From Sipunculus nudus (Eukaryota; Annelida; Sipuncula; Golfingiida; Sipunculidae): 64,000 nt of DNA. Shown here piece by piece: positions 26,101 to 38,357 of this stretch. The DNA lies in the NCBI GenBank assembly GCA_026874595.1, contig CM049316.1, positions 67,108,676 through 67,172,675 of the forward strand, written 5' to 3'. Each line of letters starts with the position of its first letter. The stretch's first letter is position 1. The notes below the pieces were generated by a model, which was given only the letters and a program-made list of their open reading frames with translations, did no database searches and was not told the origin of the DNA. A program made the translations under genes and the position numbers.

Positions 26101-29100
26101 GTGTACCATTGGTATTCTGAAGTCATCTAGCTGAGTTCTAAACTGAACTGGATTCCTTGAACACTTTTACAGACAAATTATGCATACCACTGAATCTAAA
26201 GAATAAATAATTCAGCATGCTATTTTATCTTAAATAATATATCCTTCAGCATTCATGTGTGTGTGAGTGTGTGAACTCTCAGGTGTGTCTGAGTACACTT
26301 TATCAAATCAAAGTCCTGATAATAATTAATCAGTTCACTCAGTATTCACTGGTTTTACCTTGGTCTCCTATTCAAGACATAAACTTTTAAGGAACACAAA
26401 TATTCAGTTGCAATTCTACATATCCACATAGACATCCCTAACAGACCTATACAAATACATTATAAAACAAATCATTATTGTCTTTATGCCTGGTGACCCT
26501 GAGAATATAAAAAAAACATTTATTAAACAAGCCTTTATCCCGTGCTCCTAATCTATGACAGCAGGGGCACCTGGGATAGTAAACAATTTGCTCGTTGGTT
26601 ATTTTTATACTGATAGGGTCATGCCAGTTGCTTCTTGCATGGAAGAATTGATTATCAAGATCAGGTCACCAGGTAAAATGCAATAAAACCGGAACTCTTG
26701 GGTCTCTTGTCTGTTGAGGATCCACGAGGTCACGCGAAAGAGGAATTAGTCCCGTGTTTCTTTGTTAGTGTTTACAGCCATGTAGCCGAGCCATGAAGAA
26801 GAGAAAAAAACCTTGTATTTGCCATGCCCAGCTAATTTTCAGCTTTGATCATATGCTGAATACTAAATTGCCACAAGCAGTAAAGGCAACACACAGTCGC
26901 TCGCAAATATGCAAAGATAAAGGCAGCGGTACTTGTGTAAAATCACAAGTTATTTTTGCTAACTCATATCAGTCTTTAATATGACTGCAGATGTCTTTCC
27001 CACCCTTTTGCCGTAAATGTCCCCAGCATTCCAGTGGATATGCTTTGCCATGAGGGACAACATACTGGCCACTATGTAACAACTGGAGAATTGCAAATTG
27101 TCTATTTATACCCATGGGGACAGTGCGTCCTAATCTACAGAACTCCAGTCCTATTTTGTAATGGATGTTCACTGCCCCACTGGCGATGTCCAATAAAACA
27201 TCAATCCATCCAGTAGCCAGTGGCACTTTCCAGTGATCCCGACGTTGATCTGAATTGGTCTTTCATGATGGCAAACACTACAGCTTTTACTTGACAGAGA
27301 CCAGCTTTTCGTCAGCCCAGCCAATGCATAAATACATATTAAATTCATGATAATGAAAGCCATATTAACGTGACAGTGTGACATACACAGAAGTCTCTGC
27401 CAGTATTGATGGCTGCAAACGAGAGAGAGACAGGACCCATTGGTGCTGGCATGATCTGTTTAAAATAGAAGCTGAGGCAGATGGATAGATATGTCATTAT
27501 TAAAGAGTCTGAGAGGAATCTAACCAGGAAAAAGGTAGAATATTCATAAACATGTACACCAAGCAGGGATGGATCAAGGATTTAGGAAAGGGGGAGGTGG
27601 TCCAACCAAGGAGGACTAATGACAAAGCCTAAATAAAGGTCCCCAGATCCAGAAAAGGGGGTCCAGGCCGCAAAAATTGGTCTGAACCCCTTATAAAAAG
27701 GTTCCGGATGGCTGAAAAGGGAGGGAGTCCAAACCACGTGGACCAGCTTCTGCCAAGACAAAGGCACATGTTCAATTCAGTATATGAATGACAAACTATT
27801 GAAACTAAGAATTCACAGTGTATCCCAACTAAATGATAACTTCCTAGCACACAGTAACTGTTTTTTTTGCCACATCCTTACAAGAAACTATTGCCACTGA
27901 CCAATTATAACAACAATAAAAAACAAGTGACCCAGGGGTCATGACGCTCAGCTGACCAAGAAGACACTGACAAAAGTAATTTTATCATCTGAATGTCAAA
28001 TCTGAATGAAATACTTTTTCCAAACTTGACCTTTTGTATAAAATCATCCAATATTCATTGGGGTACTATGGAGCTCTGTAGCATGATGAAGGATATGAGT
28101 AACAGACACCTATTTTCAAGGTTTACAAGATGACTTTTCAGGGGTCTCCCAGCATGTCAAAAAATAAAATTCTAGGTCCAGTTATTATGATTTGTGCCCT
28201 GTTAACAGATGACCAAATGTTTATTCTGGGGGGTATTTCAAAGCTGCATAGGATGAAGGATATGGGTAACAGAGATGTAATTTCAGGTGCACAAGGAGAC
28301 TTTTCAGGGGCCTCCCAGCATATCAAGAAAGGAGATTCTTGGTCAAGTCACTATAATTTGTGCTCTGTTAACAGATGACCAAATCTTTATTCTGGGGAGT
28401 ACTTCGGAGCCCCATAGCATGAAGGATATGGGTAACAGAGACCTAATTTCAGATTTCCAAAGAGACTTTCCAAAGGCCTCCCTGCATGTCAAGAATGAAG
28501 ATTCTAGGTCCAGTCATTATGATTTGTGCCCTGTTAATATATGACCAGATCTTTATTCTGGGGGGTACTTCAGAGCCCCATAGCTCACAGAATATGGGTA
28601 ATAGGGACCTTATTTAGGGTTTCCATGTAGACCTTTTATGGGCTTCCCTGGAGGTGAGGACAGAAGATTCTAGGTCCAGTCATTATGATTTGTGCCCTGT
28701 TTACAGATGACCAAATGTTTAAAGATCACAAAAGTAGAGAAAAAAAATTGTAAAAAATAAAAAAAATATAGGTGGCGCCACCAATCTCCAGAAATTGATG
28801 AAACACTCCATGATCAATATCCATGCAAAGAATCATGGTGGTTAATGCATTAGTTGTTCAGATACTTGAGCTTTTGTATTAAATTTTGCATTATTCTGGG
28901 GGGTACTTTAGAACCCCATAGCTCGAAGAATGTAGGTCACAGTGACCTAATTTCAGGTTTACAAGGAGAATCTCCATAGACCGCCCAGGATGTCAAGTAA
29001 GAAGATTCCAGGTCTAGCGGTTACGATTTGTGCCCTGTTAACAGACAGACGCCTGGATGGCCGGACGGATGACGGACAAAAGGTGATCCCTATAGCTCAG

Positions 29101-32100
29101 ATGACTTTCAGTCAGCTGAGCTAAAAATTGAAAAAATACAGGTGGCGCCACCAGAATGCAGAAACTGATGAAACATTTCATGATCAATATCCATGCAAAG
29201 AATCATGGTGATCAATATAATAATTGTTCAGATACTTGAGCTTTTGTATCAAATTTTCCATTATTCTGGGGGGTACTTCGGAGCCCCATAGCTCAGAGGT
29301 TACGGGTAACAGAGACCTAATTTCAAGTTTTTAAGGAGACTTTTCATGGGCCTCTCAGCATGTCAAGAGAGAAGATTCTAGGTCCAGTTGTCACGATTTG
29401 TGCCATGTTAACAGATGACCGCATCTTATGAGGTCTCAAAAATAGAGAAAAAAATTCGTAAAAATAAAAAAAATACAGGTGGCGCCACCATACTGCAGAA
29501 ACTGATGACACATTCCATGATCAATATCCATGCAAAGAATCATGGTGATCACTGCAATAGTTGTTTAGATACTTGAGCTTTTGTATCAAATTTTCCATTA
29601 TTCTGGGGGGTATTTCGGAGCCCCATAGCTCAAAGGTTATGGGTAACAGAGACCTAATTTCAGGTTTCCATAGAGACTTTTTATGGGCCTCCCTGCATGT
29701 CAAGAGAGAAGATTCTAGGTGTAGTCGTTACCATTTGTGCCCTGTTAACAGATGGCCGCATCTTAAGAGGTTTCAAAAATAGAGAAAAATATTGGTAAAA
29801 ATCGAAAAAATACAGGTGGCGCCACCAGTCTGCAGAAACTGATGAAACACTCCATGATCAATATCCATGCAAAAAATCATGATGATCAATGCATTAGTTG
29901 TTCAGATACTTGAGCTTTTGTATCACAGTGACCTAATTTCAAGTTTACAAGGAGAATTTCCATAGACCTCCCAGGATGTCAAGTAAGAAGATTCCAGTTC
30001 TAGCAGTTACGATTTGTGCCCTGTTAACGGACAGACACCCGGACGGCCGACGGACAAAAGGTGATCCCTATAGCTCAGATGACTTACAGTCAGCTGAGCT
30101 AAAAATATGTCAAGACTACTTCAATAATATAGCTCTGAAAACTGATCAGTAACCAGTATGAATTGGGCATAATATGAAACAGTCTCATAATGTAACACTC
30201 ATAGCAATACTTCACTCACTTAAATGTATAATACAAAATATAATATACACAAGATATATTACAGATTTCATGAAAATTTTCTTCTTTGTTGTAAACATGA
30301 ATATCCCCTATTTCCTCTTAAATATTTATTTCCATATGATAAATCTATAAAAGTTATTCCTGAAAAATCAGCCAATCAAATGATGCTCACTTCATTTTAG
30401 ATTGCCATTTCACCTATTATGCCTTATATGTAGCTGAGATAATATATTATTATTAAATACTGGACTTTGCTGTTCATAAGACTAGCCATACACCCATAAT
30501 TTCAACATTCTACCTGTGACATCCAGGTTTTAGTGTGTATGCAAAATGGCAGCCCCCATGAGTAGTTTGAGCAACTGGAAGAAATAAACCTGTCAGAGTA
30601 CTGCGAGGACAGCGTCCAGGTGAGATCTGCAGAGAATGTCTGGTGGAAAGGGAACTTCTATCAGTACATTTACAATGGAACAACGCTTTTTTTTTGGACC
30701 TCACCAGTAGGATGATCAAGCATCTTCAATTTATTGATACAAATCAGTTCACCATGAAATTGTTACAGCCCTAATATAAAGTTCTTTTTCTCAATGGTGT
30801 AGCACTAGCTCACATATCTAGGAATCTAGAATCAGGGGCAAATTCCAGTGAACCAGAATGCCAAGTTCAACTGCACAAGATGTATTGATCAATGCCTAGG
30901 TCTGAAAATAGAACAAACTTCTGCATAATGGCAACCACCCATGTAAATTAACCACACTAACTGTCTTAATTAAGAATAACATATCATTAACTAAATGTAG
31001 ACAGAGTACTTTGAAGGAAGAAATTAAACCATAACTAGAATACGGGTAGTCGACAAGCGACTACGTGTATCCGCCTAAATCAGAGTGGAACGGGTGAAGT
31101 GAGGCATGGATTTAGTGGCAAGGGGAAATAGAGTGAAGTGTTGCATATTAGCAGGGATGTCTGCAGCCAAATTGTGTATGAAGGTTGCCCCCCCTACCAC
31201 AAAATCCAGAAAGCCGTCCCAGTTGTATACATATGCAAAATTTAAGGCAGATAAGTCAAACCACTACATGTATATGAGTGATTTTAGCCCGTGGCAGACA
31301 ATCAGATGGACGCTGAGCAAAAATGGTTGCAGGTGACGGCACCAGTTTTGCGTATGATAAAGAGCTATGTGAGAACTATACACATGCAAAACTTTGGCCC
31401 AATCGGTCAAACGGTTTCCAAGATATGAGTTTGGATGTCTGCTGCATAAACTAGAATGCAGGTGGCTCCAACTGTCATAAAATCAAGAGAGCTGTCGGGG
31501 ATGTATAAACCTGCAAAAATTTTAGCCAGATATGTTAAACTACTGCCGAGATATGATTGAGTTTATCGCATGGCAGACAAACAGACAGGAGCTGTGCACA
31601 AATGGCTGCAGGTGGCGCCACCAGTTTTGCATATGGTAAAAAGCTCTCCAAGGGCTACATTTGTGCAAAAAAATTTTCCTGATCGGTCAAACGGTTTCCG
31701 GGATATGAGCTTGGTTGTCTGCAGCGTGAACGTGAATGAAGGTGGCGCCACCTGTCACAAAATCAGAAAAGCTAACCAGGATGTATACGCATGCCAAATT
31801 TCAGGTGAATTAGTCAAGTCACTGCAGAGATATGAGTGATTTTAACCCAAGGCAGACAAACAGATGGACATGGTGCAAACATGGTTGCAGGTGGGGCCAC
31901 CATTTTTTGTGTATATTATAAAGCTCTCCAAGGGCTACATTTGTGCAAAAAAATTTTCCTGATCGGTCAAACGGTTCCCGAGATATGAGCTTGGATGTCT
32001 GCAGCGTAAACGTGAATGTAGGTGGCACCACCTGTCACAAAATCAGAAAAGCTAACCAGGATGCATACGCATGCCAAATTTCAGGTGAATTAGTCAAGTC

Positions 32101-35100
32101 ACTGCAGAGATATGAGTGATTTTAACCCAAGGCAGACGAACAGATGGACACTGTGCAAACATGGTTGCAGGTGGCGCCACCATTTTTTGTGTATGTTATA
32201 AAGCTCTCCAAGGGCTACATTTGTGCAAAAAAATTTTCCTGATCCGTCAAACGGTTCCCGAGAAATGTGGGATTATGTGTGGAAACAGACGCACAAACGG
32301 ACGCAGAGCGCAGAGGAAAGGTCCGAGGTCAAAACAAAATCGGGGCACAGCAGTTCACATGTGACCCGAACATAATCCCGGGTTTCGTAAAATTCCGCCC
32401 AGCGGTTACGGAGGAGTTCTCCTGAAACCTACGCGGCGGCGGCGGTGGCGGTGGCGGCGTGGAGCTGAAAACATAGTTAAAAACAAGTTACAGACCATCA
32501 GTCCCTATGATCATAGTAAGTATTGTGAAAATCCATCCAATGGTTCCTGAGAAATAAGCTTCTAAAAGTTTTTTCTATAATCAGCTCTAAAACGTAGAAA
32601 AATAGGTCAAGGTCACCCATCTTCGAACTTGCCGAGATTTTGTCAATATACATCATCACCGAAAAAATAAAATTCTTACAGTGAATCCTTTTCGAGATAT
32701 CCCGCTCAAAAGCCCAAAGTTGAAAAATCTGATAAAAATTCATTAAAAATCAGAAATTGTAGGTGGCGCCACCAAACTTGTATAGCAGGTACAGACTATC
32801 AGTCCCAATAATCATAGTAAGTTTTGTGAAAATCCACCAAATGGTTCCTGAGTAATAAGCATCTAAGTGTTTTTCTATAATCAGCTCTAAAATGTAGAAA
32901 AATAGGTCAAGGTCACCCATCTTCGAACTTGACCGAGATTTTGTCGATATACATCTTTACCGAGGAAATAAAATTCTGACGGTGAATCCTTTTCAAGATA
33001 TCCCGCTCACAAGGTATAAGTTAACGGACGCCGGACGGACAGACGGACGGACGGATGGACAGCTTGGGTGACGACAATAGCCCATCAGCCTAAGGGCTGA
33101 GGGCTAATAAAAAGTCAAAAAGGAAGCTATTGAAACAGACACTACAATGATTTCTTTTTCATTTTCTAAATGGGAGGTAATGTGCTCACCTCTGTTTACT
33201 GATTGGTTTGTATGTCTGCTTTGACATGGGACACGTCATAAAAACTTGACTTGATGTTTGCTTTTGACATTAGTAAGCTGGCTTGTTAAAAGTTGTCCCA
33301 AAAAGTTTGAAAAATACAAATTTTGAGGATATTAAAACAAATTCTGGTCAGTTCATCACAATTTAGTCACTATAATTGTAATGACTATGCATTTCATCAT
33401 AGTGAATGTATATAAAATTCATTGTACTAATGTTACACACCTCTGATTTTACTAAAATCATGGAACTCTGTGATGTTCCATTTCATCATAGTGACTGTAC
33501 TGTACAATGAGATCTATCTTGCAACATTCAGGACTTTGTTCCATACAAACTGGTGCATGTAGCTAAACTGATACATTTGGTTCTAGTCTGCATTAAACAA
33601 ACAACTGTAGTTTGAGGAAAGACTTTGAAATGCTTGAATGGAACAAATTTGACAGGGATATATGACATGATGATATTCTGTTGGTGAAACCTACTTTGAA
33701 AATTTCAGAGTTTTCCTGTTACCAGACATGTGTTGGTGGACAACTCCACAGAATAATGCAGCAACAATGTTGGCAAATTCAAGAAAATTATGAGTTTGAA
33801 CTTTTTCAAAAACTTTAGGAGATCTTCAGTACTTTGGCATACATTTCACATTTAAAATTTAATAATTTTTAAAAGTTTACCTGTTGTAAAAACCCATCAA
33901 ATACCCCACACAACCACCTGCATATCCAGATATATGTCAAGGGAAGAATGAGAATCTGGGAAGATCCAGTATCCTCCCCGGAAAAATGAGAATTCTGATT
34001 TTTCCCGGGGAAAAATGAGAATCATTTCATACTGTGATTTGATTCTGATTTTTCCCAGGAAGAATGAGAATTCTGATTTTTCCGTGGAAAAACCAGAATT
34101 CTTATTATTCCCAGCCTGCTCCTGTTTGTTAAATAGTATCCTTTTAATAGTTATGGTGGGTTAAGTTTGCATATTTTACTACAGTTTTATAACTAAACTT
34201 TAATGTTATTAACTGACCATTGCTAAAAGAACAGTACCAGGTAACATTTGGTGTCATAAAAACAAGGGACCTATGGGTCACGACGCTCAGCTGTTATATA
34301 TGATAAAAAAATATTATTTAGAAAGGAGGTACATGCTGGTTTTGTGTGGTAATAAATATAAGCTGTATTATAAGTTGTTGTTGTTTAGCTTATGTATGAT
34401 TTTGATAGTACCTTTGGAGACAGGGAAGGGGATTGATTTCATTTATTTTATTAACAAATGGAGTACTACTGTCACACAGATTTTGACTTGGCCATATAAC
34501 TTATAAGCAGAACATATTATATAAGAGTTTAACTATTTATTAAAAAAATTACAAATATTGTCCCAAATATAATTTTTATTAAAAATAATAAGAGAATCAT
34601 ATGATTTTTTAAAATGAAATATAACTGATATTATTATTAAAATAATATTAAAGAATATATTCATGAATGCATTCATGAATACATTTTGAAAGTATTTGCA
34701 CGAGTATTCATATACTTTCATTTTTACCTGAATTCCCATTCTTTATGCAAGAAATTTTATAATGGAGTACATAATCATATTCATATTTAAATACAATTAC
34801 AAAGTATTTGCACCATGTCTGGTATTTATTCAGTTTTCACCAAACAATGATGTTGAGAATCCAGAATATACAAATTTCACACATTTAAATAATGATCATA
34901 AGTACCTGGTTTTATGGCTTTTATTTATATTAAAAAATAACTGTAAAAAATTCATTTAAGACTTATTTCACATCAATGTACACACTAGACACAGTAGGAA
35001 TCTGGATTAATATTATCAACTGCATCTTTGTCTATCATTAATTTCCTTCATATAATCCTTAATGATTAGTAATGAATAATATGATTTACTTCTTTATCAT

Positions 35101-38100
35101 TAAAAATGAACTGAAAAATGCCATAGGTGACTGCATGGTGTTATTTGGAATATGTGACATTCTACCCATCGATACAAGATTCTTATATCATCAGTAACTG
35201 CAAGTTAATTTCCTGTTATTATAAACTAACAAATTCCTTTTCTATTTTTCTTTAATTTGTTATTAAAAACCAATAAAAATTTATTAATTTATTGTTTATT
35301 GTTATGTTGTTGGTTAAAACTACTAGATGAGTTGGGTTGAACACCTGGATCAACTGTGGCTGGCCATAAGCTGCCTGGATTCTCCCCTCAAGCGTGCATA
35401 ATTTGATGAAAGGTCAACAAGGTCAACATACAGGTGACTCAAGAGGGGCTGGAGAGAGCCAAAGTCTGACAGGGTCTCATAAAAAACATTAATAAAAGCT
35501 ACACTATTTGGCAAATTTCTTTCAGCTTTCTAAACTAAAAAGCTGAAATCCTTATGTGTGCATGATTTGAAAATTATATCAACAGTGCTCACGGGAAACA
35601 AACGTGCCTTGGTCACAGTTGGGCAAAATTTAAGGTACTAATTTTATATTTATACTAATAACTTATAAAATTTGAAAAATTCAGAACTAATTTTGGGTAT
35701 TCAATTGAATCTTGATTAAATGATGTTAGATCCCTGACAAAAAAAAATCTCTAGCTTCAGCAATGCCCTTGTTAAGGGAGTAAATATATTTCTTGATTTT
35801 TTACAAAGTGCATTATGTTTGGGCCCATAACTTAAAAAAAATACACAATACTGACATCATTTCTGGCATGTGCATAGTGAATGTATAGAAAAATATGTAT
35901 ATTATATATGATCAAAGTCAGATCAGTGGTTTTGATATTAGGCAGTCTTAAAGTGTAACATTGGGTTTTTAATGGAAAAATGAAGTTTTTCATTAAACTC
36001 GAAGGAATTAAGTCCTAGTGACCAAATTCTTGGCATGGTAGGGGATTTTGGAGAAATCTAACTGTATGCCAAATTTAAGGAACTTACAGCTGAAGCTCGG
36101 GAGCTGAGCTCTAGCAAACTGCATAACACTAGCAATATGTGACATGGTGCTTGAAAACTTGAATAAAATCTACAGTTTTTGATCAACTGGTTTCAAATTT
36201 TTGGTGTTAACAGTTGAAATGCTAACAAAAACATGCTGTGAAAATTAAATCCACAGCAGTTACAGCAAAAAAACGTGCCATGGTCAAAGTTGGGCAAAAT
36301 TTAAGGTACCAATTTTTTATTTTTGCTAATATTTTTAAAAATTTAAAAGATTTTGATCTAATTTTGGGTATACAATTTAATTTTGATTAATAAAAGTAAT
36401 ATTACTGGAAAAAAAGTGCTTAGCTTTAACAAGTTTTGTGTTAAGTGATAAAATTTCTTTCCTGATTATTTACAAAATGCATTATGTTTGGGCCCATAAC
36501 TTTTTTAAATTAAATAATACAGACCTAATTTCTGGCATGTACATAGGAATTATATAGAGGATTATTTATAGGAAATATGAGGAAAAACAGATGAGTGGTT
36601 TTGATATTAGGCAGTCCTAAAGTGTGAAAATAGGTTTTTAATAAAAAATTGAGGTTTTTCCTTAATTTCTCAAAGGAATGAAGTCGCAAAGACCCAGTTT
36701 TCGGCTTGGTAGGAGATCTTGGGGACTTCTAACATTATGCCGAAATTTGGATTCCTAGGTCTTACGGTTTCAAAACGTGCCACATCTACGGACGGACGGA
36801 CGGAGAGACGGACGGCAACGGACAATGGACCACGACTATAGCTCAGATGACTTATAGTCAGCTGAGCTAAAAAGTAGAAAACACATTTCTGTTAAAATCA
36901 GTTTTATTCTTACATGATAGTACTAAACCCATCACATACATGTAAGTTAAAACAAGCACACCTCATATTTACATATTAGTTCTTAGCACATATGACTCAA
37001 TTTTAAAGATTTCTAGATGTGAACATTTTTAATCTATAATTCAGTGAAGATAAACATGTATGACAGACTGACTAACACATCTGACAAGTTGTCAGTGAGC
37101 TTCTGACATTTATACATGTTATGTTCAACACTTTTTGTCAGCTTCATATTTTATTCTGATATTCACATATTTCTATTTTGTATTAGTGTACTATTTATTT
37201 CTTTTTTTAAACTTGAACAGTTCAGAAAGATGATCAAAGTTTCTTTATGAAAAAGAGAAATAAGTATGAAAAAAATTAATAGAGTTAAGTTGGCATCAAT
37301 AATTCCCATTCTTCCCGGGAAGAATGAGAATTCTCATTTTTCCCAGGTTTGAATTTCAAAACTGAATTCCAGTCTCTCCCGGGAAAAATGAGAATTCCCA
37401 ATTTCCCGGGAGAGACTGGAATTCTCATTTTTTCCGGGAAGAATAAGAATTCTCATTCTTCCGGGAAGAATGGGAATTCCTTCATACCATCTCTGGATTC
37501 TCATCTTTCCCCGGGAAAAATCAGAATTCTAATTTTTCCCGGGAGGATTCCGGATCATATGTCAAGGGAAGAATGAGAATCTGGGAAGATCCGGAATCCT
37601 CCCGGGAAAAATCAGAATTCTCATTTTTCCTCTGATAAATGAGAATTCTGATTTTTCCCGGGAATAATGGGAATTCCCATTCTTCCCGGGGAAAAATGAG
37701 AATCATTTCATACTATGATTTGATTCTGATTTTTCCCGGGAAGAATGAGAATTCTGATTTTTCCCGGGAAAAACCAGAATTCTTATTTTTCCCAGCCAGC
37801 TCCAGTTTGTTAAATGATATCCTTTTAATTGTTAAGGTGGGTTAAGTCTGCATATGTTACTACAGTATAATAATCAAACTTAAATGTTATTAACTGACCA
37901 TTGCTAAAAGGACAGTAACATTTTTGTTATGAAAAAAAGGAGAAAACACATTCCTGTTAAAATCAGTTTTATTTTCTTTTATTCATTTTGTTGAGATGAG
38001 CAGACGTGAGTTCCTAATTACTTATCCTGCCTACTGGACTACTTTCAATACAATCTTTGATCACAATTAATGCATCACAATCAATACTGACTGATGTTTA

Positions 38101-38283
38101 TTGATCAAAGGGGTCAGATCACCAAACACACAAACAGCTTCATAATACTTTATGTCAACAAGTGTAGTTATTCCTAAGCACTTAAAACATAAATTATTTT
38201 TTTTTATTCTCATGGAACCTCATCTCAGAAACCTGACCTAGCTATTATTATAATATTATAACCAAAAATTAAGGAACTTGTTT

Positions 38284-38357
<74 letters not shown>

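Noticed and set aside
26969-27226. 85-codon minus-strand frame in a GC-richer block
   Set aside because: No recognisable domain, no acceptor/donor pair in phase with the main gene, and overlapping open frames on the other strand.
28050-29800. Regular direct repeats that could suggest a CRISPR-like array
   Set aside because: Units are about 170-340 bp, diverged, and within a eukaryotic mobile element; not short repeats with unique spacers.
31106-32364. Several plus-strand open frames of 76-89 codons with similar translations
   Set aside because: They fall in repeated D-element cores, change frame between copies and carry no domain; a by-product of the tandem repeat.
37349-37845. Open frames on both strands with repeating FPGK/REE-like protein text
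   Set aside because: They come from the CCCGGG/GAATTC palindrome array, which reads open in several frames on both strands; not coding.
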